Of a stretch of 64,000 nt of DNA, positions 34,661 to 42,917 are shown piece after piece. The position numbers were made by a program, and so were the translations under genes. The first letter of the stretch is position 1; the number at the start of each line of letters is the position of its first letter. The notes beneath the pieces were generated by a model. It ran no database searches and had not been told where the DNA came from. It worked only from the letters and a program-made list of their open reading frames with translations. Source of the DNA: Acidimicrobiaceae bacterium (GTDB taxonomy: Bacteria; Actinomycetota; Acidimicrobiia; Acidimicrobiales; RAAP-2); assembly GCA_003160635.1 (NCBI GenBank), contig PMLV01000206.1, forward strand, positions 1-64,000. The letters run 5' to 3'.

Positions 34661-35800
34661 ATGTTCCAGCGTAATTCCGACCAGCAGCTCTTCGAGGAGA
34701 CGACAAAGAAATTCCTCGACGCTGCATGTCCCACGGCCAAGCTGAGGGAACTGGCCGCTGACACGTCAGGTTACGAGCCGGCTTTCTGGCAACAGGGGGC
34801 CGAATTGGGATGGACTTCGTTGGTCGTGCCCGAGGACGCGGGTGGTGGGAGCGTCAGCGGGCAAGGCGTCAAGGACTTGGCGTTGGTGGCATATCAGTTC
34901 GGCCTGCATGCCGCTCCCGGTCCGCTGTTGGGAAGCAATGTCGTGGCCGCTGCCCTCGGGCGTTGGGGGAGCAAGGAGCAACGGGCCGGACCGCTCGTCG
35001 AGCTGCTGAGTGGTGAAGCCGTCGGCGCCTGGGCCCTGGCCGAACTTCCGCCGAACGAACGACTCGGAGACTTTGGGCTCCTCGCGACCGAAACGAACGG
35101 CGGGTTCCGGATTGATGGGACCAAGACACCGGTGGAGGCTGGCTCGGACGCCGCCCACATCCTCGTGACGGCTCGCAGTGCTTCGGGGCTGAGCCAGTTC
35201 CTGGTGCCCGGCGACTCTCCCGGGCTGACCGCTCGGCCTCTCTGTGGCCTCGACACGACCAGGAGGTTCGCCCAACTCGAGTTCGACGGTGTGCACCTTC
35301 CCGTCTCGGCGCTGGTCGGAGCGGCCGACCCGGAGGACGATGCGGTCGAGTGGCTCACTGACCTGGCCGTCACCATCCAACTGGCGGAGATGTGCGGAGT
35401 CATGCGTTGGGCCTTCGACACCACGGTGGAGTGGGCCTTCAACCGGTACTCGTTCGGCCGCCCGCTGGCTTCATACCAGGAGATCAAGCACCGCTTCGCT
35501 GACATGAAATTGTGGCTTGAAGCCAGTTTTGCCATCACTGCGCAGGCGGCTGACGCGGTGGATCGCGATACGCCCGACCGCTCGGAATTGGTGAGCGCAG
35601 GCAAGTTCTATATTGGGCGCAACGGGCCAGAGTTGCTGCAGGACTGTGTGCAGATGCACGGGGGCATCGGCCTCACGTTCGACCACGACCTCCACCTGTT
35701 CCTGCGTCGAGTCACCACCGACGCCGCCCTTTTCGGGACGCCAAGTGAGCACGCGTGCCGCCTGACCGACATCCTGGCTGCCGGAGGAGCTGCACCATGA
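34661..35800 (+). CDS. Acyl-CoA dehydrogenase, short subunit of pair 3
   Basis: A 379-residue acyl-CoA dehydrogenase family protein. It shows VPEDAGGGSVSGQGVKDL near residue 52, the RYSFGRPLASYQEIKHRFADM region (about 264-284) and the end motif QMHGGIGLTFDHDLHLFLRR, then stops without an EGT loop. The order and size match the short subunits at 5404 and 15797. No clear ribosome site precedes the ATG, so translation may depend on a short leader. The stop overlaps the start of the long subunit as ATGA. Confidence 0.87.
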   Translation: MFQRNSDQQLFEETTKKFLDAACPTAKLRELAADTSGYEPAFWQQGAELGWTSLVVPEDAGGGSVSGQGVKDLALVAYQFGLHAAPGPLLGSNVVAAALGRWGSKEQRAGPLVELLSGEAVGAWALAELPPNERLGDFGLLATETNGGFRIDGTKTPVEAGSDAAHILVTARSASGLSQFLVPGDSPGLTARPLCGLDTTRRFAQLEFDGVHLPVSALVGAADPEDDAVEWLTDLAVTIQLAEMCGVMRWAFDTTVEWAFNRYSFGRPLASYQEIKHRFADMKLWLEASFAITAQAADAVDRDTPDRSELVSAGKFYIGRNGPELLQDCVQMHGGIGLTFDHDLHLFLRRVTTDAALFGTPSEHACRLTDILAAGGAAP

Positions 35801-37077
35801 CGGAGTCACAGACGATGGAGAGCGTCGAGAGCTTCGCCGGGCGCGCCCGGGCGTGGCTGGCCGGGAACATGCCCCGCACCGAGGACCGCGGCGGCCGGCA
35901 CCAGGCGGCCACGCGCTCTGACGAACAGGAGCTGGCCCATATCGCCCATTGTCGTGCGCTGCAGCGCATGCTCTTCGACGGCGGCTTCGCCGGAATTTGC
36001 GTGCCGACCGACTACGGGGGCCAGGGGCTGACGGTGGCGCACCAAGAAGCATTCAACCGGGAGGTCCGGGGCTACGAGTACCCGGCCGACACCCAGGTAC
36101 CCACCTTCACTCCCTGCATGTCGGTGATCTTGGAGTTCGGGACACACGAGCAGAAAAAGCGCCACGTGCCTCCGATTCTCAAGGGCGAGGCGCTCTGGAT
36201 GCAGTTCCTGTCTGAGCCCAGCGGGGGGTCGGATGTGGCTGGCGCCCAGACGACAGCCGTGCGGGACGGCGAGGAGTGGGTCCTCAACGGTTCCAAAATC
36301 TGGACCACGGGGGCCTGGTGGGCGGACTGGGGTCTCTGCCTGGTCCGGACCAACTGGGACGTCCCCAAGCACCGGGGACTGACGGTGTTCATGTTGGAGA
36401 TACATCAACCCGGCATAGAGATCCACCGCATCGAGATGATCAACGGCTCCCGGGAGTTCTGCCAGGAGTTCATCACCGACGTCCACGTGCCCGACTCCCA
36501 GCGCATCGGTCAGATCGACGAAGGGTGGGCCGTCGGGACGCGGTGGATGTACCACGAGCGCACCATCTCGGGAGGCTCACCCTACGTGACCTCGCCGGCG
36601 GGGCGACCGGCCGTGGCCCTCGACCCCAGTGGGGGAGCGGTGGCACTGATCCCCCTGGCCCGCAGTCGGGGGTGGCTGGGTGATACCCGCGTCAAGGAGC
36701 TCATCGGCGAAGCACATGCACTCGCGCTCATCGGCAACGCGCTCGTCCACCACATCGGCGACGAGATCAGCACCGGCGCCACGACCAGCCAGGCTGCCGC
36801 CATCACGCGGCTGTGGTTCGGCACGTCCGGCGTGCGCAACTCCACCATTTGCTACGAGCTCCTCGGTGCGAACGCGGTGACGTGGTCGGACGAAGACCGA
36901 GACCTCGGTCAACGGGGCATCCGCTTTTTGATGCGACAGTCCTCGTGCATCGCCGGCGGAACCACCGAGATGGCCCGCAATGCGATCAGCGAGCGCGTGC
37001 TCGGCATGCCCCGGGAACGCACCGTCGACAAGGACACGCCGTTCCGGGACGTTCCCCGCAGCGCGCCCACCCGTTAG
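35797..37077 (+). CDS. Acyl-CoA dehydrogenase, long subunit of pair 3
   Basis: A 426-residue acyl-CoA dehydrogenase. The ATG at 35797 has CCGGAGGAG upstream and overlaps the stop of the short subunit. Motifs: LSEPSGGSDVAGAQTT, NGSKIWTTGAWWADWGLCLVRTN, and the C-terminal AGGTTEMARNAISERVLGMPRE, again with no EGT glutamate. It ends in DKDTPFRDVPR, the shortened form of the tail seen in the other two long subunits. It is convergent with the CoA-transferase pair B, 33 bp away. Confidence 0.88.
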   Translation: MTESQTMESVESFAGRARAWLAGNMPRTEDRGGRHQAATRSDEQELAHIAHCRALQRMLFDGGFAGICVPTDYGGQGLTVAHQEAFNREVRGYEYPADTQVPTFTPCMSVILEFGTHEQKKRHVPPILKGEALWMQFLSEPSGGSDVAGAQTTAVRDGEEWVLNGSKIWTTGAWWADWGLCLVRTNWDVPKHRGLTVFMLEIHQPGIEIHRIEMINGSREFCQEFITDVHVPDSQRIGQIDEGWAVGTRWMYHERTISGGSPYVTSPAGRPAVALDPSGGAVALIPLARSRGWLGDTRVKELIGEAHALALIGNALVHHIGDEISTGATTSQAAAITRLWFGTSGVRNSTICYELLGANAVTWSDEDRDLGQRGIRFLMRQSSCIAGGTTEMARNAISERVLGMPRERTVDKDTPFRDVPRSAPTR

Positions 37078-37110
37078 CGACCACCCCCACGTCGGCCTCG
37101 GTCGCCCCAT

Positions 37111-38310
37111 TCACTGCGTGAAGCGGTAGTCCTCCGTGGTCTCGTAAATGATGCCCCGCGCCAAGAGGTCGTCGATCTCCTCCGTTGGATAGCCCAGCCG
37201 CACCATGAGAGGACGGGTGTGCTGCCCGAGCATGGGCGCCGGCCCGTAGGGCCCGGTGGGGGTTTCCGAGAAGTCGATCAGCGTGCCGAACTGGCGCATA
37301 CGCCCCAGCCTCGGGTGGGGGTACTCGGCCACGAGACCGAGACGTTCGTTGTCGGAGTCGTACAGCGCGACTTCCCCGTCGTTGGTGTCGATCGACACTT
37401 CGGCCGCCACTCCCGCGTCGACGAGCATGGCCAGCCACGCGCTGGCGGTCCGGGTTTGGAAGGCGCGTTCCAAGGCCGGTTCGATGTCACCCCGGGCCGC
37501 GAGGCGCGCCGCCACCGTGTCGTGGCGGTCCAGATCGGGCCGGCCGACGACACGGCACAACGCCGACCATTGGCTGGGACCGAACGCGGCGACTTGGATC
37601 CAGCCTTGCTGCGTCTCATAGAGGCGGTGGCAGGGGGACACCCCCGTCTGGTTGCGGTCGAGGCCCGGTCGCACGGGGCCGGGCTGCCCGTCGACCAGGA
37701 ACACGTCGGAGCCGAACACGGCCGCGCCGTTGAGCAGGGACGTCCAGAGATCCTGGCCCTCGCCGGTACGACGTTGGTGGTAGAGCGCGGCCAGCACACC
37801 GACGACCGACACCATGGCGTTCGCCGTATCGGTCATCCCGAAGCGCACATAGAGCGGGGAATTGCCTTCGCTCACCGGGCCGGCCTCGTACTCGATCCCG
37901 CAGGCGGCCTGGTAGAGCGGATCGAGCCCTCCGAAATCTGACAGCGGTCCCTCCGCTCCATAGGCGTAGGTATTGCAGTGCACGAGGTCAGGGTGACGGG
38001 CCCGCAATGACTCGTAGTCGATCCCCAATCGTGCGGCCGTACCTTTCGTCATGTTGTGATGGACCACATCGGCTATTTCGGCCAGCCGCATCACCACTTC
38101 GAGGCCCTCGGGATCCTTGACGTCGACGGCGATGTCCTGCTTGCCACGCTGACAGCCGAGGAAGGCCATGCCGGCCATGCGCATGCTGTCACCGCGTACC
38201 GGCTCGACCTTTATGACTTCGGCTCCGAGGTCGCTGAGAAGCATTGCGCCGTACGGGCCGGCCAGGTATTGACCGAGGTCCAGCACGACCACACCACTGA
38301 GCGGCCCCAT
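37111..38310 (-). CDS. Class III CoA-transferase (CaiB/BaiF), Asp-bearing member of pair B
   Basis: A 399-residue CaiB/BaiF protein with the opening LSGVVVLDLGQYLAGPYGAMLLSDLGAEVIKVEP and VVHHNMTKGTAARLG. Asp161 (FGMTDTANAM) lies 17 residues before the conserved His of ALYHQRRTG, exactly the spacing of the catalytic Asp in formyl-CoA transferase. The ATG at 38310 overlaps the TGA of the preceding gene by one base (TGATG). A longer frame continues upstream but is out-of-frame sequence of the paralogue. The partner (38310-39491) lacks the Asp. Confidence 0.87.
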   Translation of the reverse strand: MGPLSGVVVLDLGQYLAGPYGAMLLSDLGAEVIKVEPVRGDSMRMAGMAFLGCQRGKQDIAVDVKDPEGLEVVMRLAEIADVVHHNMTKGTAARLGIDYESLRARHPDLVHCNTYAYGAEGPLSDFGGLDPLYQAACGIEYEAGPVSEGNSPLYVRFGMTDTANAMVSVVGVLAALYHQRRTGEGQDLWTSLLNGAAVFGSDVFLVDGQPGPVRPGLDRNQTGVSPCHRLYETQQGWIQVAAFGPSQWSALCRVVGRPDLDRHDTVAARLAARGDIEPALERAFQTRTASAWLAMLVDAGVAAEVSIDTNDGEVALYDSDNERLGLVAEYPHPRLGRMRQFGTLIDFSETPTGPYGPAPMLGQHTRPLMVRLGYPTEEIDDLLARGIIYETTEDYRFTQ

Positions 38311-39491
38311 CAGGAATCCGCTCCGACAGCGCCGGTCGCGATCAGGCCCTCTATCTCGTCGCCGGAATAACCGGCCTCGGCCAGAACTTCGCGACTGTGC
38401 TCGCCCACACGCGGCTGCCCTCCTTGGATCGCACCGGGGGTCCGCGCCAGCACGGCCGGGATCCCCACCTGCGTCGTGTCGCCCAGCTCGGGGTCCGTCA
38501 CGGTGGCGGCTAGACCGTTGGCCACGAACTGGGGATGGGAGAAGGCGTCCGCCATGGGAACCACCGCCTCCGCGCCCAATCCGGCTTCGTGGAACGCGGT
38601 GATCAATTTCTCCCGGGGCCATCGGATGTAGGCCTGGCGGAGGCGAGCCTCGTGCTGCGCCCTCAGCTCCGGATCGGTGTAGAGCGCCATCGGATCCGCC
38701 GGCTGCTCCACGCCGAGAATCTCCTCGACCGAACGCGTCGGCGTCCGTCCGTTCATGGTGGCGGCGTGGATCCACTCCCCGTCGGCACATTCGTAGAGAG
38801 AGATCTGGTGCACGCCGGGTGGGTAGGTCTTCGCCATCATCGCCCGGAACGCGGCATCGGCCCGTTCGTGCTCTTGCCAGATCATGGTGGTGTAGGCGAA
38901 GACGCCTTGATACAGGGAGGTTTGGACGTGCTGGCCCCGCCCACTCCCCTCGCGGTGGATGAGGGCGGAGAGCACACCGGCGGCCAAGAGGAAGCAGGCC
39001 GCCATGCTCGGAGCGGGGAAGTGGAGGAACACAGGCCCGGGTCGCCAGCCGGGTTGCTCGTTCTGCATGCCCGAGCGGGCCTGGACCAGCGAGTCCCAGC
39101 CCGGACGGTGCGCAAACCGGTGCCCGGACGGATAGGCCGGCACCGAGCAGTAGACCAGGCGTGGGAAGCTCTCGGCGAGTTCCGGGTACGAAAGGCCCAG
39201 GCGACCCATGGTGCCCGGGCTGAAGGTTTCCACCACGACATCAGCGCCGGCACACAGCCGAAGAAATACTTCGCGGCCATCGTGTGCCTTGAGATCGATC
39301 ACCGCTGATCGACGACTGCGATTCCATACGTGGTAAGCCGGTTGCTGACGGAAGGGGTCACCTCCGGGCGGTTCGATCTTCACGACATCTGCTCCCAAAT
39401 CGGCCAGGAGCATGACGCCTATGGGGCCCGCAATGCCCCAACTGAGATCGAGCACCCTCACTCCGGTCAAGGGTCCGGCGGCCGTGCTCAC
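38310..39491 (-). CDS. Class III CoA-transferase family protein, Asp-less member of pair B
   Basis: A 393-residue CaiB/BaiF protein (LTGVRVLDLSWGIAGPIGVMLLADLGADVVKIEP at the start; ADVVVETFSPGTMGRLG; HREGSGRGQHVQTS). Seventeen residues before the His of ALIHRE, where the catalytic Asp belongs, it has Ser162 in FPAPSMAA. The rest of the CoA-binding pattern is intact, so it may bind CoA but be unable to form the aspartyl-CoA anhydride on its own. It is first in its unit, 66 bp from the operator at 39558. Confidence 0.86.
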   Translation of the reverse strand: MSTAAGPLTGVRVLDLSWGIAGPIGVMLLADLGADVVKIEPPGGDPFRQQPAYHVWNRSRRSAVIDLKAHDGREVFLRLCAGADVVVETFSPGTMGRLGLSYPELAESFPRLVYCSVPAYPSGHRFAHRPGWDSLVQARSGMQNEQPGWRPGPVFLHFPAPSMAACFLLAAGVLSALIHREGSGRGQHVQTSLYQGVFAYTTMIWQEHERADAAFRAMMAKTYPPGVHQISLYECADGEWIHAATMNGRTPTRSVEEILGVEQPADPMALYTDPELRAQHEARLRQAYIRWPREKLITAFHEAGLGAEAVVPMADAFSHPQFVANGLAATVTDPELGDTTQVGIPAVLARTPGAIQGGQPRVGEHSREVLAEAGYSGDEIEGLIATGAVGADS

Positions 39492-39557
39492 GTAGGAGTA
39501 ACCAGACGGTCCGAAGCGGTCACGATTGTTTCCTCCATGAATGTGGGAGTGCTACAT

Positions 39558-39573
39558 TTGGGCGTAAGCCTAA
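39558..39573. promoter_or_regulatory. Palindromic operator, site 5
   Basis: TTGGGCGTAAGCCTAA, 66 bp upstream of the CoA-transferase pair B start. It and site 6 flank the GGGA array. Confidence 0.75.
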
Positions 39574-39598
39574 TCGCAGCACTGAGATGCTTTCCCAG

Positions 39599-39655
39599 AA
39601 AGAGAGAGGGAGGGAGGGAGGGAGGGAGGGAGGGAGGTGACCTCCCTCTCTCTTT
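39599..39655. repeat. GGGA tandem array with a perfect 15-bp inverted repeat
   Basis: Seven GGGA units run from 39608 to 39635. The 15-bp arm AAAGAGAGAGGGAGG (39599-39613) is perfectly complementary to CCTCCCTCTCTCTTT (39641-39655). The G-runs on the plus strand could form a G-quadruplex, competing with the hairpin. The array is a slippage-prone spacer between two operators. Confidence 0.9.
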
Positions 39656-39694
39656 GACATTTGGGGTGAGGTCACGTTACCGTTTGGTTGCGAT

Positions 39695-39710
39695 TTGGGC
39701 GTATGCTTAG
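39695..39710. promoter_or_regulatory. Palindromic operator, site 6
   Basis: TTGGGCGTATGCTTAG, identical to site 2. It is 85 bp before the start of the exported binding protein gene. Confidence 0.75.
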
Positions 39711-39795
39711 TATCTAGGGTCATAGTGCTCTCAGATGGAGGGGGCGGCACGTTGTGGCTGCATGAAGTGCGGCTGCGTCAAGCAAAGGGGGGAAC

Positions 39796-41064
39796 GTGCG
39801 CAAGCGGTTCATGCGAATGAGGGTCGCTGTTGGCGTATCGGTGATCGCGGCGTCAGCCATGGTCGGGGGCTTCGCCACGGGCTCGGCCGGGGCGAGCACA
39901 CCAAAGCTCACGGCCAGTGCACCTGGTATCACAAAGACGACGATCAAGATCGGGATCCTTAGCGACGAGACCGGTCCGGCTTCCTCAAGCTTCGGTGGAG
40001 CGGCTCAGGCTATGGAGGCGCGCTTCAAACAACTGAACGCGGAGGGCGGGATTGACGGGCGAAAAATCATCTGGGTCGCCGCCGACGCCACATCGAGCCC
40101 GACGGGAGCCGAGACAGCCGCCCAGAATCTGGTGGAAATCCAGGGCGTTTTCGCAATCGCGGAACTGAGCAGTGCGTTCTTCGGTGCTGCTCCCTTCTTG
40201 TCCAAGCAGGGCGTTCCCGTCACCGGCACGGGATTGGACGGATCAGAGTGGGACGAGCAGCCCAATACCAATCTGTTTTCCATCACGGGAGATGGCAGCG
40301 TGAACGGGGACGCCTACGACGATGGAGGGTTCTATAAATCCATCGGGGTCCACAAGTTCACCTATGTCGAGTCGAACGTTCCGTCGGCGATCTCCTTCGG
40401 AAACGGTGTCTACAAGACCGTGGAGAAGGACGGTCTGAAGGCATGTGACAAGACCATCGTGCCGCTCGGTTCAGTGGACTTCACTGCGTTCGCGTTGAGC
40501 TTCAAGGCCGACGGCTGCGACACCGCTGAATGTGCATGTGTGCTGTCCTCGAGTCTCGCCATGGCGACGGCGCTCCACCAGGCGGGTCTCAGCAAGGCAA
40601 AGATCCTTTTTGCCGCCGGGCCCACACAGGACATCTTTCAGAGCAAGGCAGACGAGGCCGCCGCGAAGGGGGCGTACTTTCCGGGCATCTCGTCGTCGCC
40701 GACCTATACCAACGCCGCCAGTCTGGCCTTCCTGGCCGACCTCAAGAAGTACGATCCGGCCTACCAGGGGGGACTGCCCGGCAACAGCGAATCAGACGGT
40801 TGGCCGGCTGCCAATCTGATGGTCAAGGGTCTCGAGGTGGCAGGAACGAATCCGACCCGTCAATCATTCATCGCCGGACTGCGCAAGGTGACGAACTGGA
40901 CCGACAGCGGTCTGGCGACGGGGCCCATCAGCTTTGCGCACTTCGGGCAGAACCCGCCCACGCAGTGTTTCAGCTATGTGCAGTTCAACGGGACGAAGTA
41001 CGTTCCCTACCCGAAGAGCGGCAAGGCATTCTGCGGGAAACAGATTCCCGGCACGCAGTCCTGA
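39796..41064 (+). CDS. Exported Liv-type substrate-binding protein of an ABC importer
   Basis: A 422-residue type I periplasmic-binding-fold protein (Peripla_BP_6). It starts at GTG 39796 with GGGGGGAAC upstream and has a Sec signal peptide: RKRFMRMR basic head, VAVGVSVIAASAMVGG core, and an AxA-type site near GSAGAS. I see no lipobox Cys, so anchoring is uncertain. The mature protein begins with IKIGILSDETGPASSSFGG, the usual first strand, and binds ligand between two lobes. Four Cys residues late in the chain (for example TAECAC) might form disulfides. It probably feeds the LivHM/LivG system at 2211-5155, which has no binding protein of its own and shares the same operator. Confidence 0.88.
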   Translation: MRKRFMRMRVAVGVSVIAASAMVGGFATGSAGASTPKLTASAPGITKTTIKIGILSDETGPASSSFGGAAQAMEARFKQLNAEGGIDGRKIIWVAADATSSPTGAETAAQNLVEIQGVFAIAELSSAFFGAAPFLSKQGVPVTGTGLDGSEWDEQPNTNLFSITGDGSVNGDAYDDGGFYKSIGVHKFTYVESNVPSAISFGNGVYKTVEKDGLKACDKTIVPLGSVDFTAFALSFKADGCDTAECACVLSSSLAMATALHQAGLSKAKILFAAGPTQDIFQSKADEAAAKGAYFPGISSSPTYTNAASLAFLADLKKYDPAYQGGLPGNSESDGWPAANLMVKGLEVAGTNPTRQSFIAGLRKVTNWTDSGLATGPISFAHFGQNPPTQCFSYVQFNGTKYVPYPKSGKAFCGKQIPGTQS

Positions 41065-41088
41065 CGCAGGCTGCGCCGGCGCGTACCT

Positions 41089-41427
41089 TCAGGAGGTCAC
41101 ACCGAAATACGGATCGAGCCCGTATGCGCCGATGGCGTTCCCACGGACGAGTTGGCGGATCTCCCCCTCGTCGAGCCCGGCTGCGGTGACAAGTTCCGTG
41201 GTCACCTCTTCGGAGTGCGGGAAGGTCGAGTCGTTGTGAGGAAAGTCAGTTTCGATCATGATCTGACCGAGGCCTAGCCCGAGTTGCCTGGCGGCCAGCA
41301 AGGCATTCTGGTTCAGGGTCATCCCTTCGCTCAAGCGGGATGTCAATGAACTGTTGGGCGGTCGCCTGACTGGGCCGGGTATGCGTTGTCGGGAAGAGAC
41401 ATGGGGCTGGTGTCTGCTTGACACCAT
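41089..41427 (-). pseudogene. C-terminal remnant of an amidohydrolase-2-type protein
   Basis: An open frame of 112 codons whose last 75 or so match only the C-terminal end of the amidohydrolases in this window: IMIETDFPHNDSTFPHSEE corresponds to VMIETDYPHSDSTWPNCLE in the protein at 41612. The 35 codons before GMTLNQNALLAAR show no family similarity, and the whole barrel N-terminal to this point, including the first metal motif, is absent. It has no ribosome site of its own and points away from the intact gene at 41612. I read it as the tail of a deleted paralogue. Confidence 0.8.
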
Positions 41428-41439
41428 ATATGCTCCATG

Positions 41440-41455
41440 TTAGGCATATGCCCTA
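41440..41455. promoter_or_regulatory. Palindromic operator, site 7
   Basis: TTAGGCATATGCCCTA, with a perfect core GGCATATGCC. It is 156 bp upstream of the amidohydrolase C2 start and just behind the remnant gene; it may have served the lost gene as well. Confidence 0.7.
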
Positions 41456-41611
41456 AAAGTTACAGGTCGGCCCGGTTCGATGGATGTGATTGAAGGGGAA
41501 CGACGAAGGCGAAATCATCGCAGCGCGATCGAAGAACTCAAGGTGTCGGGCTTGCAATGATCGGGCGCACCAGGTCGCTCGGGCGAGTGGAATCATTGAA
41601 AGAGGTCGCAG

Positions 41612-42826
41612 ATGAACGTGGACAGGACAGAATGGCTGATTTCTGTCGATGACCACGTGCTCGAGCCAGCCCATGTCTGGCAGGACCGTGTACCGGCCAG
41701 GTTCAAGGACGCCGCGCCCCGTTTGGTCCGCGACAAAGCCGGTGAAGCCTGGGTCTACGAGGGCAAGCGAATGGTCACTCCGGGACTCGGAGCCGTCGCG
41801 GGCAAAACGCGGGAGGAATTCAGTTTTGAGCCGATCACCTACGCCGAGATGCGACCCGGGTGCTACGACTCGGTGGCCCGACTGGAGGACATGGACAGGG
41901 CAGGCGTGCTCGCGTCGATGTGCTTCCCCTCCTTCCCCCGCTTTTGCGGGCAGGTCTTCAACGAAGCCGAGGACCGTGAGTTGGCGCTGCTGTGCGTGCA
42001 GGCCTACAACGATTGGATGATCGAAGAGTGGTGCGGCAACGCACCCGGGCGTTACATCCCGTTGACGCTCATCCCGCTCTGGGACCCGGTTCTGGCCGCG
42101 GCTGAAGTCAGGCGCAATGCCGAAAGAGGTTCGACCGCCGTCGCGTTCTCCGAGAACCCGGCCATGCTCCGTCTTCCCACCATCCAGGATCCGGGCGGGC
42201 ACTGGGATCCGTTGATGGCGGCGTGCGAGGAGACCGACACCGTGTTGTGCATGCATATCGGGTCATCGAGCAAGCGGCTGACCATGTCGGACGAGTCGCC
42301 CATGCTCGTGACGATGTCATGGGGACCTCCCCTCCTGATCGCCGGTGCGATGATCGAGTGGATCTTCAGCCCCGTGGTGCGCAAGTTTCCGGGGATCAAG
42401 GTGGCGCTGGCCGAGGGAGGCATCGGATGGATGCCCTTCTTCCTCGAAAAGGCCGCCCAGGTTGTGGAGAAGCACCAGTTCTGGATCGCCAACGGCGACG
42501 TCCGGCACGATTCGCTGAGCGGCAGGGTCGAAGTGGACGAGCGGGCGGCCATCGACCTCGAAGGCTTCTCCGTCATGGAGAAGTTCCGGCAGCATATTTA
42601 CGGCTGTTTCATCGATGACGTCCACGGGGTGCGGAACCTCGATGCCATCGGGTACGACAACGTCATGATCGAAACGGATTATCCGCACAGCGACTCGACC
42701 TGGCCCAACTGCCTGGAGCACGCGCAGAAACAACTGGCGGGGATCTCAGCCGAAAACCGCCACAAGATCATGCGCGGCAACGCCGAGCGCCTCTTCCGTT
42801 TCACGCCGGCCGCGGATCCTACGTAA
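41612..42826 (+). CDS. Amidohydrolase-2-type metal-dependent hydrolase C2
   Basis: A 404-residue TIM-barrel hydrolase with GAAAGAGGT before the ATG. The N-terminal metal motif is VDDHVLEPAHVW (about residues 13-24), a barrel His is in CMHIGSSSKRL, LAEGGIGWMPFFLEKA marks the same subgroup as the protein at 30709, and the end motif is MIETDYPHSDSTWP near residue 353. Relatives in this subgroup include decarboxylases and C-C hydrolases, so amide hydrolysis is not assured. A CoA-transferase gene follows after 91 bp in the same direction. Confidence 0.86.
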   Translation: MNVDRTEWLISVDDHVLEPAHVWQDRVPARFKDAAPRLVRDKAGEAWVYEGKRMVTPGLGAVAGKTREEFSFEPITYAEMRPGCYDSVARLEDMDRAGVLASMCFPSFPRFCGQVFNEAEDRELALLCVQAYNDWMIEEWCGNAPGRYIPLTLIPLWDPVLAAAEVRRNAERGSTAVAFSENPAMLRLPTIQDPGGHWDPLMAACEETDTVLCMHIGSSSKRLTMSDESPMLVTMSWGPPLLIAGAMIEWIFSPVVRKFPGIKVALAEGGIGWMPFFLEKAAQVVEKHQFWIANGDVRHDSLSGRVEVDERAAIDLEGFSVMEKFRQHIYGCFIDDVHGVRNLDAIGYDNVMIETDYPHSDSTWPNCLEHAQKQLAGISAENRHKIMRGNAERLFRFTPAADPT

Positions 42827-42917
42827 TTGGGGATGCTCCACCCGAGGTCGACCGCGACAAGCCGGCGAGCGATGGTTCGGTTGGGGCGATGCGCGCGCTG
42901 ACAGAGAGGAGCACGCC

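Larger units (their letters stand above)
39492..39795. promoter_or_regulatory. Divergent regulatory region with two operators and a repeat hairpin
   Basis: A 304-bp non-coding gap between divergent starts (39491 minus, 39796 plus). From left to right it holds operator 5 (39558), a GGGA array with a perfect inverted repeat (39599-39655), operator 6 (39695) and a short leader with GGGGGGAAC just before the GTG of the binding-protein gene. I see no credible gene in it. Confidence 0.7.

Noticed and set aside
39608-39635. GGGA array as a CRISPR-like array
   Set aside because: Units are 4 bp with no spacers; it is a simple microsatellite.
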